Source: Zoroaster sp. YZ-2022 (taxonomy: Eukaryota; Echinodermata; Asteroidea; Forcipulatida; Zoroasteridae). Taken from it: 64,000 nt of DNA. A program made the position numbers and the translations under genes. This document shows, piece by piece, positions 24,908-37,838 of the stretch. The notes beneath the pieces were generated by a model, which was not told the DNA's origin, made no database searches, and saw only the letters and a program-made list of their open reading frames with translations. Within the stretch, counting starts at the first letter, position 1. Every line of letters starts with the position of its first letter. The stretch covers positions 12,103,926 to 12,167,925 of the forward strand of contig CM055837.1 in assembly GCA_029582265.1 (NCBI GenBank), given 5' to 3'.

Positions 24908-25905
24908 AATTATATCCACTGGATCAAATCTGATAATTGGTTGCCCTTTTCACTTTGTTTATGGAAAAACCTTTCAATTTTAGATTTAAATGAAGCCAAC
25001 ATTGGTATTTATCTCTTGGTATTAAGTCTTGTACAAAAATAAATTTAATCTTTATTTATAATATACTTCACTTTCAGGTTAAGTTTATAACAAAAATATA
25101 ATGATAAATTGACAATGATAGTGACACTGTAATCAAGCATCTCCTTATTGTAATCAAGCATCTCCATCTTTGTTTTCACCTATACTGCAAATAATTAAAA
25201 AATAATTTATAAAATTTGAAAACAAATTCTACATTGATTTTTACATTTTCAAGGTTGTACACATGATTGGCAAAATGTCTGTAGCTGCATCCATACTACA
25301 GAATTACAACCTAAAGATCAGATGCCATTTTGTACATAAATTGTTAGACATTGAAATAATCAAAGAGTTGTATGGGTGCTTGTAAATTGCTAATAAAGCA
25401 ATGAAATACATATTTATTTTAACTGTCTGTTGGGTTTCATGACTTGACTTTTGTGGTTACACACTTCCCTCCCCCACAATCAATTGAAACCACTTTGTTG
25501 ACCTGTTTAACCTACTTGTAACCAATCTAGAAATGAGTGTACATGGTCTTACACATGTAGCAAGTGAAATGACTTCAGTGTAAATGAACCCAACCATGAT
25601 CCTTTGTTGACAAGAAAACAGAAACAATCTGCATTTATAATAAATGTACGCTCTGTATGTACGATTTAGTGACAGTTCAGAATGGGTGACATTCAGGGGT
25701 TGTCATTGGAATCGGTAATTTTGGAATAAAATGCCTGCCCCCTCCCCAAGTTCTTGGTGATGGCATGTACTGCCACTGGTGATGAACCAACACATTTTAT
25801 TTTTCTAAAATTCTTTGGTCTATCATTGCAGCACTATAGAATCCAAGAACTAGGGAAGGGGAGGGGCAAACAAGCAATAAAATTATAAGGGGGCCCAAAT
25901 TACCA
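24908..25905. repeat. Segment e repeat, copy 2
   Basis: Parallels 20805-21811 and 48915-49783. Confidence 0.8.
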
Positions 25906-27344
25906 ATTCCATTGACTGACGACTGGTGCTTCATTATGGCGAAAATCACACCCAGCATTAATTCTGCATAGCTGAAGTTGCAAGATGTTTCTGTCCTTTC
26001 TAAAAAAAAGATTTAAGATTGAAAATAGGAGTAAGGGCTTAGATTTAAATAAATGTTGTTTAACTGACATGGATTGGAAAGGTGGTTATCAGATACACCC
26101 CTTCTCTTGGACTGAAATGCCAGTACTGCTATAGCAAAAAATAATAACAAATTATACTAAACCTTAATTTTTTGTAATAAACAACCATTAAAACTAAATG
26201 AAATGTTCATCATTGGTATGAAGACCCCTTCTCAAACGATCTGTTAACATAAGACGTTAAACCATACCAAGATTGTTGATGAATTGAACAGTTACGATAC
26301 TGCATTTGGATGTGGTGTCAACGCCGTGTTGGGGTACTGTTGGCTGGAACTCAGTCTGAGCCATGATACATCGGAGTCAACATGCTGTAAAAAATAATAG
26401 TTAAGTTTTATGGAAGTACATGGAATAAAGTATTTGAAATTTCTGAGAAGTTCTAATTTATGTGAATGAGGAAAATAATATGTCACAGTGAACATGCTGT
26501 AAAAAATAATAGGCAGGTTTTATAAGTACATGGACCAAGAATAAAGTATTTGAAAATTCAGAGAAGTTCTAATTTATGGGAATGGGGAAAATAGTGTATA
26601 ATTTTAGAGTAGCTGAACCATTGAAATTGAAAAGGGCATTGGTTTGTTTTCAAAATTGCACACAATTATTCTTGACAATGTGTAATAAATTAAAGAAATG
26701 TTCTCGCACGAAACTCTCATCAAAAGAGAAAGGTATTTAAGGAAATTGCAGAGTCTCATATACTCATATAATTTCATGTGATTGTGATGTGACTGATGTC
26801 TGAGAGAGGCCTCGGGGAGCAGGACCTACAAGTACATGTATTGTGTCATGAATATTGTGCATTTTTCATGTGAAATAATTGTCTATGTAAGTTTATTTGT
26901 ATCTGAGAAGGGTACAAAATTAAGGAAAAGTGCAGTAAACAATCGCTAGGCTACTTATTTAATTTGTGCACAAACTGAAGATTTTTGGAGAAAACAAAAA
27001 TTACAAAATATATGGCATAAAATTTCTACTGAATAATTGCCATAACCATAACAACTGAATTTTCCTATCCTTATTTATATTCTAAATACATTTTGGTGAC
27101 ATCTGTTCATATTTTGTTAGTTGTTTACTGTCCAAAGTATGTTCACGTAGGCCTAACTAACGTTAGTCATGTTAGTTAAACAGGCACAATGCAACGACGA
27201 ATGGACAGCTTAAAAAATGGTTTTTCTTGTATAAAAACACGAAGATAAATACAGGAAATCCTCTTAAAAATTTACTTCAAGATACTTACTCTTTTTATGA
27301 CCGTGTACTGTTGGCGATCCATTTTTACAGCCTAAAAAAATGAC
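25906..27344. other. Non-coding DNA
   Basis: No gene. 26111-26220 reappears at 49976-50090 (ACTGAAATGCCAGTACTGCT). 26375-26530 contains a local direct duplication (CATGCTGTAAAAAATAATAG twice). Confidence 0.45.
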
Positions 27345-27510
27345 GTCTGGGCCATGGCACCACACACGCAAACAGCGTCGATATCGATTGTACATGCAGC
27401 TCCATTGTAACAAAATATCGTGTACTACACGATATTTGGTTACAATGGATCTACATGTACAATCGATATCGACGCTGTTTGCGTGTACGTGTTGTGCCCA
27501 TGGCCCAGAC
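27345..27510. repeat. 166-bp near-perfect palindrome
   Basis: Outer ends GTCTGGGCCATGG and CCATGGCCCAGAC; arms of about 80 bp share CGCAAACAGCGTCGATATCG and meet at TATCGTGTACTACACGATA. Could extrude as a cruciform or be a small foldback MITE. Confidence 0.9.
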
Positions 27511-27596
27511 TAGCGCCACGTATTGCGCCTTGCGGCGCTATACGATCTTTGATTCTTTCATGCAACGTATATGAAACGTTTTAAATATTTTACTTT

Positions 27597-27767
27597 TTAG
27601 CGTAATTCGACACCTGCTGACGTAATCATGACGTAATCATGACGTCACAGAAAACGGTTTCGTCTGCTTGATATGTTCTGTTTATGTGTTAAGTTTGAAG
27701 GCTGTATATGCTTAGCAAGGATGCCTGTGTTACCGGACAAGCGCCACTGAGAATAAGAAGTAAAAAC
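27597..27767. repeat. Segment a repeat, 3' fragment
   Basis: Contains a triplicated TGACGTAATCA/TGACGTCA block and the common GCCACTGAGAATAAGAAGTA end. Confidence 0.75.
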
Positions 27768-27770
27768 TAG

Positions 27771-28131
27771 AGATTCGAGTTTGTTTACACAAACTCTAGG
27801 TGTTCGGGAGGAAGTAAAGGTCAAATTGGGGTCACCTTTGTGTAAAATTGTTTTGACAAATAACGATCTGTACAATGGTGCAAATATTGTGAATTTACCT
27901 CTTGTGGAAGATTTTGTTTTAAATATTAAACTTTGACTTCCGGTTTAGACAGGAAGTAAAGGTCAAATTCGGGTCATCTTTTTGTAAATATTTTTTGACA
28001 ATTAACAATCTATACAATGGTGCAAAAATGTCAATTTAACTCTTGTGGTTGTTGAGATATGATTTTTTTAAATATTAAACTTTGACTTCCGGTTTGGACA
28101 GGAAGTAATGTCAAATTGGGTCACTCACAAC
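27771..28131. repeat. CCGGAAGT tandem repeat, inverted relative to 12340
   Basis: Begins with a stem-loop terminus (GAGTTTGTTTACACAAACTC) then GGTGTTCGGG, and holds about two 150-bp units with GACTTCCGGTTTNGACAGGA. Confidence 0.75.
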
Positions 28132-28361
28132 TCGTGTTTCATCTGCTTGTTAAGTTCTAAGTACATGCCAAGTTTCAAGTTCATGTGAAGTTTGCAAGTA
28201 TGTGTTTGTTACCGGACAGTCGCGGGGGAGAAGAAGAAGAAGTAACATTTTTTTTTTTTTTTAAACCGAACAAAAACAAGAGGTGTTTCGGGCACATACC
28301 CAAACACCTAAAAAAAACAGTACAAAAACAATAGGTGTTCGCGCTGTGCGCTCGAACACCT
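28132..28361. repeat. Two stem-loop termini in a poly-T/A context
   Basis: Holds AGAGGTGTTTCGGGCACATA closed by CAAACACCT, and AGGTGTTCGCGCTGTGCGCT closed by CGAACACCT, separated by A-rich tracts. Confidence 0.6.
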
Positions 28362-28692
28362 AATAATAATGTGTGGACTTATATAGCGCACGTATCCACC
28401 AACTGAGTGGTGCTCAAGGCGCATATTATTACCCCTGCTCATAAGGCTCATAAGGCTCACAAATCATTCCTGAACCCATCTCAGCTCCCTGGGGAGTATA
28501 CAGCTCAATTGCTGCCATTACAGCGCATATAGGGCTAATCAACCAACTCTGCCCTCACAGGTACCCATTTAACCCCTGGGTGGAGAGAAGCAATTATGGT
28601 TAAGTGTCTTGCTCAAGGACACAAGTGTCACGGCCGGGATTCGAACCCACATTCTGCTGCTAACACCAGAACTTGAGTCTGGTAAGCTAGAC
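28362..28692 (-). repeat. tRNA-Leu-derived SINE, copy 2 (5' truncated)
   Basis: Same extent and break point (GGTAAGCTAGAC) as 17219-17575, so these two may belong to one subfamily. Confidence 0.8.
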
Positions 28693-29056
28693 ATAGTATT
28701 TGAGAATATAAGATGTCGCTATCACTTTATTCGCAGAAGTCATATTCAAATTTCCTATGATTTTTGAGATTATGTTTCTAAACCTGCCACAAAAGGGCAC
28801 TGTGACAGGTGATGACGTCATCCTTCACATTTTTAAAAAGGTCACATGTCAATAGTAATTTCGTCCACTGAAGGCATATACCATACCCGGTTTCGACCGG
28901 AAAGAGAGGTCTGATTGGGGTCATGTCTGTGTACGAAATGTCACATAATTCAAGATCTGTAAGATGATGCAAAGATTGTGTAAATATCTTTTGTGGTTCA
29001 TGAGATATGATTTTTGGAAATATCAAAATTTGATTTTAGTGTATTTCGCTATCTGA

Positions 29057-29075
29057 TGACGTCACCATGACGTCA
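29057..29075. promoter_or_regulatory. Paired consensus CRE (TGACGTCA) sites
   Basis: TGACGTCA at 29057 and 29068, again 11 bp apart, in a segment a copy. Confidence 0.5.
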
Positions 29076-29307
29076 CAACTTTACCTGAAACTATATGTCA
29101 TAAATTTATTGACAACTACATGTTATGGTATCTGTCAAGTTTGAAGGCTCTGTGAACTTTGGAAGGGAAAACAATAGCAGAGATTGTCACAATTGCAATT
29201 ACACAATTTAAAATAAGTAATGCCAGTAATTAATTTGATTACAATATCAGAGATCTGTAAAAGCCTAAATGAATGTCACAACAATGGTTTCGTCTGCTAG
29301 TTTAAAA

Positions 29308-29368
29308 GAGGGCGCTATGCACATTTAGCGGTTGGACAACCGCTAAATGTGCATAACGCCCTCTTTAG
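29308..29368. repeat. Perfect-armed hairpin, GAGGGCGCTATGCACATTTA
   Basis: About 29-bp arms either side of GGTTGGACAACC. Paralogous positions at 40732 and 52350 carry altered versions. Confidence 0.85.
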
Positions 29369-30015
29369 TTTGAATTATTGGCGAAGGAAACAGCATCGCC
29401 TAATTTGTTTATTAACCTTTAAAGTTGTATCGTAAACTACTTTTTATTCTCATATATTAAGTTTTGGTCACGTGATTAAGATGAAACTTTCCAGTTGTCT
29501 TCATATTGACATAGATTGTTTATATTCTAAATTTGACAAAATTCTGATCTATAATTTTTGATAGAGAAATAATTCTTTTTTGACCTGTTTTTTCCCCGTA
29601 GTGACGTAGTAATGACGTCATTGATCATAGTTTTGATATGTATATATTTCAATTGAAGCTATGAGATATAACCTTTTAAAATCGTTACTTCGTGTGCCAC
29701 TAATTTGACCATCACAGCATTTATGGTAACTCATTTCACAAGAATTACAAGCTATTAATGTAAGGAATTCAATTGTGTTTTTGTTTTCTAATAGGTCATT
29801 TAGTTCCTGAGATATTGGCTGTTGAACTTGGAAAAGTTGTGAGATTTAAGCAATACGTTAGAAATTAACAAGTGTGACTTGGAAGACTATGTTTTTATTT
29901 TAAATTTGATGTTTTGTGGTCAGAATATAAAAATAAAAATAAATAAAAGACAAGAGTTACCTCAGGAGGTAAGAGTTTTCATAATATATAATAAAAATAA
30001 CATATAATGTGCTAT

Positions 30016-30028
30016 ACTGAATACATTA
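30016..30028. repeat. Target-site duplication of LINE, left
   Basis: ACTGAATACATTA, repeated at 35085-35097. It is present once at the paralogous empty site 53305-53317. Confidence 0.9.
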
Positions 30029-31923
30029 GGTGAGAGGCTGGTCTATACCAGAATGGGGCCTTAAGCAACCTCTACCTCCTCAGCTGTCTTTTTCCTTTAT
30101 TTTGCTATCCACTCATTTCTATGCACTGCGCTCCTCTCCCATTCTCCATCTTCTTCCCCTTCTTACTTTCAAGGAACACCTTGCCAGTTCAGTTTTTTAG
30201 TTTTCTTTCTAGCGTAGGTAGGGTTAGAGGCGCCTGAACCCCGGAATGGTCGACACTTCATTGATGTCAGTGGGAGTACATATACACAGATCTCCTGCCG
30301 ACGGAAAAGGCGTATCCCCAGACTGCGGTATGGGTACTGGTCTGGTGTTCTGATTTAATCTTACTGCCCTATTCCTCAACCCCCTTGGGTTATTTCATTT
30401 CTTCCTCGGGTGGACAGGACCCGTCAGCCCTTGAGGGCAACCTGTCTAGGAGTGAAGCCCCGATAGGCAGACAAATGGATGACCTCCTTTGCTCTGGCAG
30501 CTTCTGCAGCAGAATCTGTCCCAAATGTATTAGCTTGCTTCTCCTTTGGATTAGACTGATGAAGCCGAGAGAGGGATACTAACGATTGGGATACCTAGTA
30601 TCTCTTTATTACCAGTCCAGGCCTTATAAACTGGAGGGGATACTTCAGCCAGGCTTTATAGCTTGGACAACAACACGGGAGACAACAGTCACGGGTTATA
30701 AGTCCCTTTCGATTGGCGTAGATACGTGGACGCTACGGGTTGTCTCCGACGGTGGGAGGGACTGTCACAAGAGGGCGATATTTTTTACTTACCTTTTACG
30801 TCATCACAGCAGAATTTCCACGCCCCAGAACGGAATGTAAAGTAGATGTAAATTAGACGTAAATTGTATGCACACTTTCCGGGCGGGGATATACGTCACT
30901 ATTCAAATAAGGTTTCAGCAGGAGATTTGTTTTATTCATGTGCGTTGTGCTGAGAAATTACTTTGGGTAATAATGGCTCAAGAGATTAGAAACTCCGGGT
31001 ATAAATACGTAAAGATATCGAGGGGGTAAGAGAAGACTGAAGTGATGGGAGAGAGTGCGGTAGCACCGAGAGAGCGGTAGCTCTAATAGTAGATCAAGTT
31101 TTGGATCAATCTTTTGGGACAAAGTTCCCCAGTATTTTGTGGCGATAGCCTTTAAATGTGACAAAAAGCGTCGGATTACGCTTTGGAGGAGTGGCGGTAG
31201 CCAAGCAATTTGTAGAGATTTTGTTCAGCAAAATAGTTATAAATTTTCTTCAGTCGAGGACCCTACATCCCGTATTTATGCCCAAGGAGCCAGTTAAACT
31301 GGCTCACTTTGTTGGACTCAACTTTGTTGGACTCAAAGTTTTACGTATTTGAAGACGAAGCTATGGCTACGATGACTCTCTTTCTAGACATCCCTCCAAC
31401 CACGGCATTTTACAAGCAGATCGACGTACCTAGACGGGAGTCGTAAACGGGAAACACATACACTTTGGACGGTAGACGTAAACTTCCAGTGGTGGTGATT
31501 TTTGTAATTATAATTGATATCTGCATTTCTATATAGTCGAGTCCATCATTGTTGATTTGGACTTTAATAGATGATCTATTTGTAGTAAGTAATTGTACAT
31601 AGTGTAAATAAATATTTAGTATTATTTTCTTTCTAAACGAGAAGTTTTAGTTTAAATTATTGGTTAGTGTGTTCCTTGTGAGTGACTTGGCCCAGACGCA
31701 TTGCGCGTAGGGCAGGTGGACCCGGGGTTGTGACAGGGACCATCGTGTCTCACTGGTCAGCTACCGCCCGCCTTAGCTGGGCAGTCCCCGGCCAGTAAGG
31801 TGCTGACCCGCCACAGTCTGTCTGCTTCACCAGGTGCTTGGAGCTCCAAGGATTTATCCCGACAAGCAGACTGTAAATCCCGCACCTACGAACAAGAAAA
31901 AACAAAACGGACCGAAACAATCA

Positions 31924-32886
31924 ATGATGAAAATAGCATGCTGGAATGTCAGGACTATGTGTCCTGGCATGAACGACGAAGATTTAATGACAATCAACGA
32001 TGTCAGAAAAACTGCTGTCATCGATAAAGAGTTGAATAGACTCAACATAGATATTGCTGCACTTTCTGAGACTCGACTAGCAGAGAGTGGCTCCCTGAGG
32101 GAAAAACACTATTCTTTCTTCTGGTTTGGCTAAAAACTTAAAACCGCAGAGAGCATGGAGTTGGGTTTGCCATCAAGAACAGGTTGCCGACTCAAACTAG
32201 CCCTCCCATTGCAAGGTACGAGAGGCTTGCCACGGTGCGTCTTGCTTCCTCGGTCAGCTTCACGTCAATTATATCAGCTTATGCATCAACGCTTTCCTCC
32301 TCAGTCGAGGATAAGGACAAGTTTTACGACGAACTACACTGTCTACTTCAAAGCCTGCCTGAGGGTGACATGATCATTCTGCTGGGTGATTTTAATGCCA
32401 GGGTAGGCACTGACTGTGCTGCCTGGCCAGAGTGTCTTGGTCCCCATGGAGTGGGCAAACTAAATGAGAATGGCCAGAGGCTCCTAGAGCTATGTACTGC
32501 AAATAGCCTCTGCATCACCAACTCTTACTTCCAAACGAAATTACATCACAAAGTATCCTGGAGGCATCCTAGATCACACCATTGGCATCAGCTGGACCTC
32601 GTTCTAACAAGGAGAAAAGACCTTGGAAGTTTTCTGCTTACATGTACCTATCACAGTGCTGACTGTGACACGGACCATTCACTGGATTGTAGCAGAGTCA
32701 AATTACAATCAAGGAAACAACACTTTGCTAAACACAGTAAGACACCTCGCATCAACACCAGCATGACTACCAGCCATGTCAAACAGCAAGAGTATGTGTC
32801 CTCACTCAAAGAAAAGCTTGCTGCGGACAAGGTGTCTCCACGTCAAACTCTTGACGAAACATGGACCCATCTTAAGACGTCAATCT
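31924..32886 (+). pseudogene. LINE AP endonuclease domain, frameshifted
   Basis: Opens at MKIACWNVRTMCPG and continues with LNIDIAALSETRL, the usual start of an AP-like endonuclease. A stop follows near 32131. In another frame come LLGDFNARVG, a HPRS..HWHQLDLVL segment and ADCDTDHSL, the last holding the catalytic Asp-His pair. This domain nicks target DNA to prime reverse transcription. At least one frameshift (about 32130-32180) and a TAG at 32886 break it. Animal genomes often carry this family annotated as craniofacial-development-protein-2-like or endonuclease-reverse transcriptase. Confidence 0.85.
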
Positions 32887-35043
32887 AGGAAGCTGCCCTT
32901 TCCACCTTTGGAAGGAAATCAACACCTCCCAATGACTGGTTTGACTTGAATGCTGATATAATGCTCCCTGTCATTGATGCAAAGAGGGCTGCTCATCTCA
33001 GATTCAAGACCAAATCTACCAGGAAGTCACTGCAAGATCTCCGTGCAGCTCGCAGTGCAGTCCAGCGAACAGCTAGGCGCTGTGCCAACGACTTCTGGCT
33101 GCAACTCAAAGTATTCAGATGGCATCAGACACTGGTAACATCCGTGGAATGTATGAGGGCATCAAAAAAGCCATTGGCACACGCATCAAGAAAACTGCTC
33201 CACTGAAATCCAGGACGGGATCCATTATAATTGACAAAGGCGAACAGATGGAACGATGGGTTGATCACTACTTGGATCTATACTCAAGAGAAAACAAAGT
33301 TTCACAGACCGCTTTAGATGCCCTTCATGCTTTCCCCGCTAGATGTTGAGCCCACACTGCAAGAGCTTGGTAAGGTCATCGACAGCCTAGCTAGCGGAAA
33401 GGCTCCAGGGAAAGACGGCATCCTAGCTGAAATTCTCAAATGCGGAAAGGACACCGTGCTTCCTGACCTCCATCATCTACTTATACAGTGCTGGAATGAG
33501 GGAACCGTGCCCCAAGACATGCGTGACTCCAACATTGTCACAATATACAAGAACAAGGGCGACAGATCGGATTGCAATAACTACCGTGGCATCTCTTTGT
33601 TGAGCATTGTGGGAAAAGTCTTTGCACGTGTCATCCTCAAGAGGCTACAAGTTCTTGCCGATCAAGTTTACCCAGAGGAGCAATGTGGTTTTCGTCCAAA
33701 AAGATCTACAGTGGACATGATCTTCTCTTTGAGGCAACTTCAGGAAAAGTGCAGAGAGCAACAACAACCCCTATGTACAGCTTTTGTTGACCTTACCAAG
33801 GCATTTGATCTAGTCAGTAGAGATGGGCTCTTCAAGTGCCTGGAAATTATAGGTTGTCCTCCGAAGCTACTGAGCTTGATTTGCTCATTCCACGAAGGGA
33901 TGAAAGGTTCCATTCAGTTCGACGGATCAATATCAGAAGCCTTCAAAATCAGCAGTGGAGTCAAGCAGGGATGTGTACTTGCACCTACTCTGTTTGGGAT
34001 CTTCTTTTCCTTGCTCCTGACTTACGCTTTTAGGACCGCAGAAGAAGGCGTCCACCTGCACACAAGATCTGATGGTGGACTCTTTAACCTTGCCCGTCTG
34101 CGTGCAAAAACTAAAGTGCGCAAAGTCCTTATCAGGATGCTCCTGTTTGCTGATGACGCAGCATTTGTTGCCCACTCTGAACACGAACTCCAATCACTCA
34201 TGGACCGCTTCTCGCATGCTTGTGATGAGTTTGGACTGACCATCAGCCTACAGAAAACAACTGTGATGGGCCAAAATACTCGTGTTCAACCTGTAATCTC
34301 CATAGGCAACTACAATCTTGAGGTCGTTGAGAAGTTCTGCTACCTTGGCTCAACTGTTAACAACACCATGTCACTTGACGCAGAGTTAAACACCCGTATT
34401 AGCAAAGCATCAACCACCTTTGGCATGCTGACAAAAAGAGTATGGAAAACCCTAAGCTTACCATCAATACTAAAGTCCATGTGTACTCGGCATGCGTCCT
34501 CAGCACTCTGCTATATGGCAGCGAGTCCTGGCCCTCCTATTCAAAGCAAGAGAAACGACTCCAGTCATTTCATCTTCGCCTTCTTCGTCGCATCCTTAAC
34601 ATCTCTTGGATGGACAAGGTAAACAATTTTGATGTCTTGAGGAGGGCTGGCATCCAATCCATCTTCGCTATACTCAGCCAAAGGAGACTCCGCTGGTTGG
34701 GTCATATGCAAAGAATGGATGATGGGAGGATCCCAAAGGACCTGCTTTATGGCGAGCTACTTACTGGGAAGAGAGCAACAGGACGACCATGCCTTCGCTT
34801 CAAGGATGTCTGCAAAAGGGATCTGCAGTCATGTTCCATCACCCCTTCCAACTGGGAGCCCTTAGCAGCTAACAGGCAGAGCTGGAAGCGAACAGTCACG
34901 TCTGGAACCACTCGTGGTGACCTCCGCTTCGACGTTCAACTGTCGGGGCTGCCATCGCGACTGTCACTCCCGGATAGGCCTTGCAAGTCACAACCGCAAA
35001 TGCCCCTAACTATCCAAGCAAATCAGCGCCCCCTTCTTTTATA
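32887..35043 (+). pseudogene. LINE reverse transcriptase and C-terminal region
   Basis: Linker pieces in changing frames (32946-33349) lead to a 434-residue open segment at 33318-34622. It shows ASGKAPGKDGILAEILK, NYRGISLLSIVGKVFARVIL, CGFRPKRSTVDMIF, the motif A region AFVDLTKAFDLV, motif B SSGVKQGCVLAPTLFG and the catalytic LLFADDAAFVAHSEHELQ. A further frame (34442-35044) carries the usual tail with LYGSESW and LRWLGHMQRMDDGRIPKDLL. Breaks near 33120, 33320 and 34440. The RT core itself is open over about 430 codons, so decay is moderate. Confidence 0.9.
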
Positions 35044-35084
35044 AGTCCATCGTCTTTCGAGACGGATGGAGGCCTACTACTACT

Positions 35085-35097
35085 ACTGAATACATTA
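35085..35097. repeat. Target-site duplication of LINE, right
   Basis: Second copy of ACTGAATACATTA directly after the CTACTACTACT tail. Confidence 0.9.
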
Positions 35098-36350
35098 ACT
35101 TCTGGTTCAGTCATCCAATATAATTTTAAATTCTTCCAACCGTAAGTTCCGGCTCAATCATGTGAAGTCATACACAAAAATTTTCCTCATAATATGGGTG
35201 TCAATTGTGCCAAATTTGGTAAAATTCTAATTTTTTCTGAAGATAGCAAAAATATACATTTACAGAATAGTGATTCAGAATATTTCTTCGCTTAAACATT
35301 TCTGGTTTCGAAAGAAAGGAGAGGTCAGATTAGGGTCATGTCTGCGAACGAAATGTGGCATAGTTCAAGGCCTTTAAGATGAGGCAAAGATTGTGAAAAT
35401 ATCTTTTGTGCATCATGAGATATGTTTTTTGAAATATTAAACTTTGATTTAGTGTAATTCGATATCTGATGCCTTAACCATGACCTCACAACCTAGGATA
35501 CAACTACATGTTAAGGTCTAACTATGCGTTAAGTTTTAAAGTTCTGTACCAGAATAATGCTGAAAATGTTTAGGCCTTAATCTTTTTAATTTATTTATTT
35601 ATTTATTAATGCTAATGAAACATATTATTTGGTTATTACATAAATTAAAATGAAACAAAATTCACTGACCATTTAAAAATTTGCTAACTGGCTCACCAAA
35701 ACCAATATTTAAAAGTAAACACCCAACAATTTTTAAAAACAATTACCAACCATTTTGTTTGTCTAGACTCTTTTTTGCCACCTTGTTTATTAAACAATCA
35801 TTGTGGGAAATTTATTGATGCTTTTCGTTTAAAAATTGTACACATTATTCCATTTGCAAAAGTAAATTTAATTAAGTTGATAAAAATAATAAAAAGAAAA
35901 TAAATAAAATGCATAAGTTAAAATACATACGTCAAATTTAATTGATTTTGTATTTAAATTAACTTAGTGCCTGAAAACCTTTTGTCAAGGGAGCATTGGA
36001 AAACTGTTACCCTGAAATTGATTGCCCATAAACTAAAGAAAAAAGAAATAAAATAATGTATCATCACAGCTTGATCATTACACATTTTTCCCCCGAGGTG
36101 AGGTGTGTGCAGGTCTTGTACAATACAATGACAAATTCGATCAAGTGTTATAATATTTAAATGTTTGGTTCAGTTTTTTTAAACAATACTCATAGGGAAG
36201 AGACAACACAATGTAATTTGAAGTATAACTGTAAAATAAAAAGAAACAAACAATACTGAAATGATCTTCTGATTGTTACATGTATATGTATTTATTTGTC
36301 ATTAACTGTTGAAAATACATTTTCATAAATAGTCATTTTAAAGTTATTGT
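35098..36350. repeat. Long dispersed repeat right of LINE
   Basis: Continues the repeat interrupted at 30028. Parallels 53318-54071 plus 54788-55015 (for example CTTCCAACCGTAAGTTCCGG and AAACACCCAACAATTT). Contains a diverged segment a copy (35290-35545). No gene. Confidence 0.85.
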
Positions 36351-36578
36351 TTAAAGGTGGCAATATCTTCACGATCAACAGGGCATGGAATCAGAGTTCA
36401 AGTTCTAGTTTAACTCAGTGACTGAAAATAATACCCACATGATAAGATCATATTCGCGTTGCTGCTGCATAAATGAGCCAATAATTTTCAGTCACTATGT
36501 TCGTCTTAAACTAGGACACCAATTCCATGCCCTGTTTGTAGAAAGTCTGCTCTGATCGTGACGATACTGTCTGTTTAA
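36351..36578. repeat. MITE family M1, copy 3
   Basis: Inverted ends TTAAAGGTGGCAATATCTTC and GACGATACTGTCTGTTTAA; same interior as 7111-7324. Confidence 0.8.
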
Positions 36579-37801
36579 CTAATTGTGTTTATGGGATTGA
36601 TGGTCAGTACTATCCCAATGCAAGCATACAAATGAATAGGAACTTTAATTGGGTGATCTGGCAAAAGGTATTCCAAGGCTGACACACCCATGCAATGAAG
36701 ATTGGGGGTATGTTTACTATGTTTATATGGCCCAACTGCCAGGGATTCACTGTCGGCAATATACATTTTACTAGATCACCAACAGATATTGCTTAATAAC
36801 TGCATTTGTGAGGATGTTTGGGTCCAGTCCAAAAAATAATAAGAATTCCTCAGTACTATTTTTTGTTCTAACATGTTAAAAAAATTCCTAGAAAGACCTA
36901 GATGTGTCTTGAGGTCTTGAAAAAACAATTCCCTTGAGGGTAAAGACTGCCACAGATAGGATAAGTCCATATAAAATAATTTGAATCATACATTAACTCC
37001 TTTGATGAATGGATAAACTTCAAATGCTGGCCATTGGATCACAAAGTTACAGACTCTGACACACCTTGTAGCAGTAGCACAAATGGATACCGTTGATCTG
37101 AAATATAAACGAATCATGTAAAAACAATATTAAATGTTTTCAAAGAGGGACGAAGAATAATGGGTCATGCTAACAAAACACACATAACTTAGAATGCCCT
37201 CATATGTTATTATCAGGATGATGGATTGATGTAACTTCAGAAAAATTATGCAACTTTAGAAAAATGATCCCTTCAGAACAATGCCTTTAAGTTAGGTTTT
37301 ACAATGGAATAGAAAGTTACATGTGACGTCTTCCTTCCTCCATGATGTGACTGTTTCATTATCTCAATAAAGGTGCTGATATTTGTTTCTGGACTACTTT
37401 AGTGAGAAAATTAAGTGCTAGTATCAAGTAAACTGCAATGCAGCCACCACCACAGAAGACATAAGTACTACTAGTATTATGAGGAACTACAGACACTATA
37501 GTGTAGCTAAATTAACTTGTACTTCTACCAACTCGTACTCCACCGGATGTCAACCCGTACACATGCCAGTAAATATTCAGTAATAAATATTTTTACGGGT
37601 CGAGTTGACCAAAATGAGTATGAGTTGGTAAAAGTACGAGTTGGCACGCATACGAGTTGACCTGTTTTCACTGGAAAGAATACAACATTGTGGATAAAGT
37701 TTAAAAAGAATTGCTTTTTGAAAATAAAAATCACAATCTTCAATGTAGGTTGGTGGGGTCATGTGAGTGGATCACAGGGCAGTCAGGAGGAATGCAATCA
37801 T

Positions 37802-37802
<1 letters not shown>

Positions 37803-37835
<33 letters not shown>
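37803..37835. repeat. (AC)n microsatellite
   Basis: About 16 uninterrupted AC units; the paralogue at 22930 has far fewer. Confidence 0.95.

Positions 37836-37838
<3 letters not shown>

Larger units (their letters stand above)
28697..30028. repeat. Segments c-a-d-g, copy 1 (left of LINE)
   Basis: GAGAATATAAGATGTCGCTA, then a segment a copy (28885-29170), the GGGCGCTATGCAC palindrome, and TTTTGGTCACGTGATTAAGA. It continues after the LINE at 35098. Parallels 40350-42708 and 51698-53304. Confidence 0.85.
30029..35084 (+). mobile_element. Full-length non-LTR retrotransposon (LINE), 5056 bp
   Basis: Bounded by a 13-bp target duplication and absent from the paralogous locus at 53305-53317, so both ends are exact. 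It has about 1.9 kb of 5' sequence without a recognisable ORF1, an AP-type endonuclease, a reverse transcriptase, and a short tail with a small hairpin (CCATCGTCTTTCGAGACGG) ending in (CTA)n. A single ORF, AP endonuclease, no RNase H and a short microsatellite tail fit an RTE-like clade, but the clade call is tentative. Multiple frameshifts show the copy is dead. Confidence 0.9.

Noticed and set aside
30385..30840. Candidate LINE ORF1
   Set aside because: Two short ORFs without coiled-coil, zinc-knuckle or RRM features; treated as 5' untranslated sequence.
31800..35044. Host gene resembling craniofacial development protein 2
   Set aside because: It is the endonuclease-RT ORF of a LINE with target duplications and an empty site.
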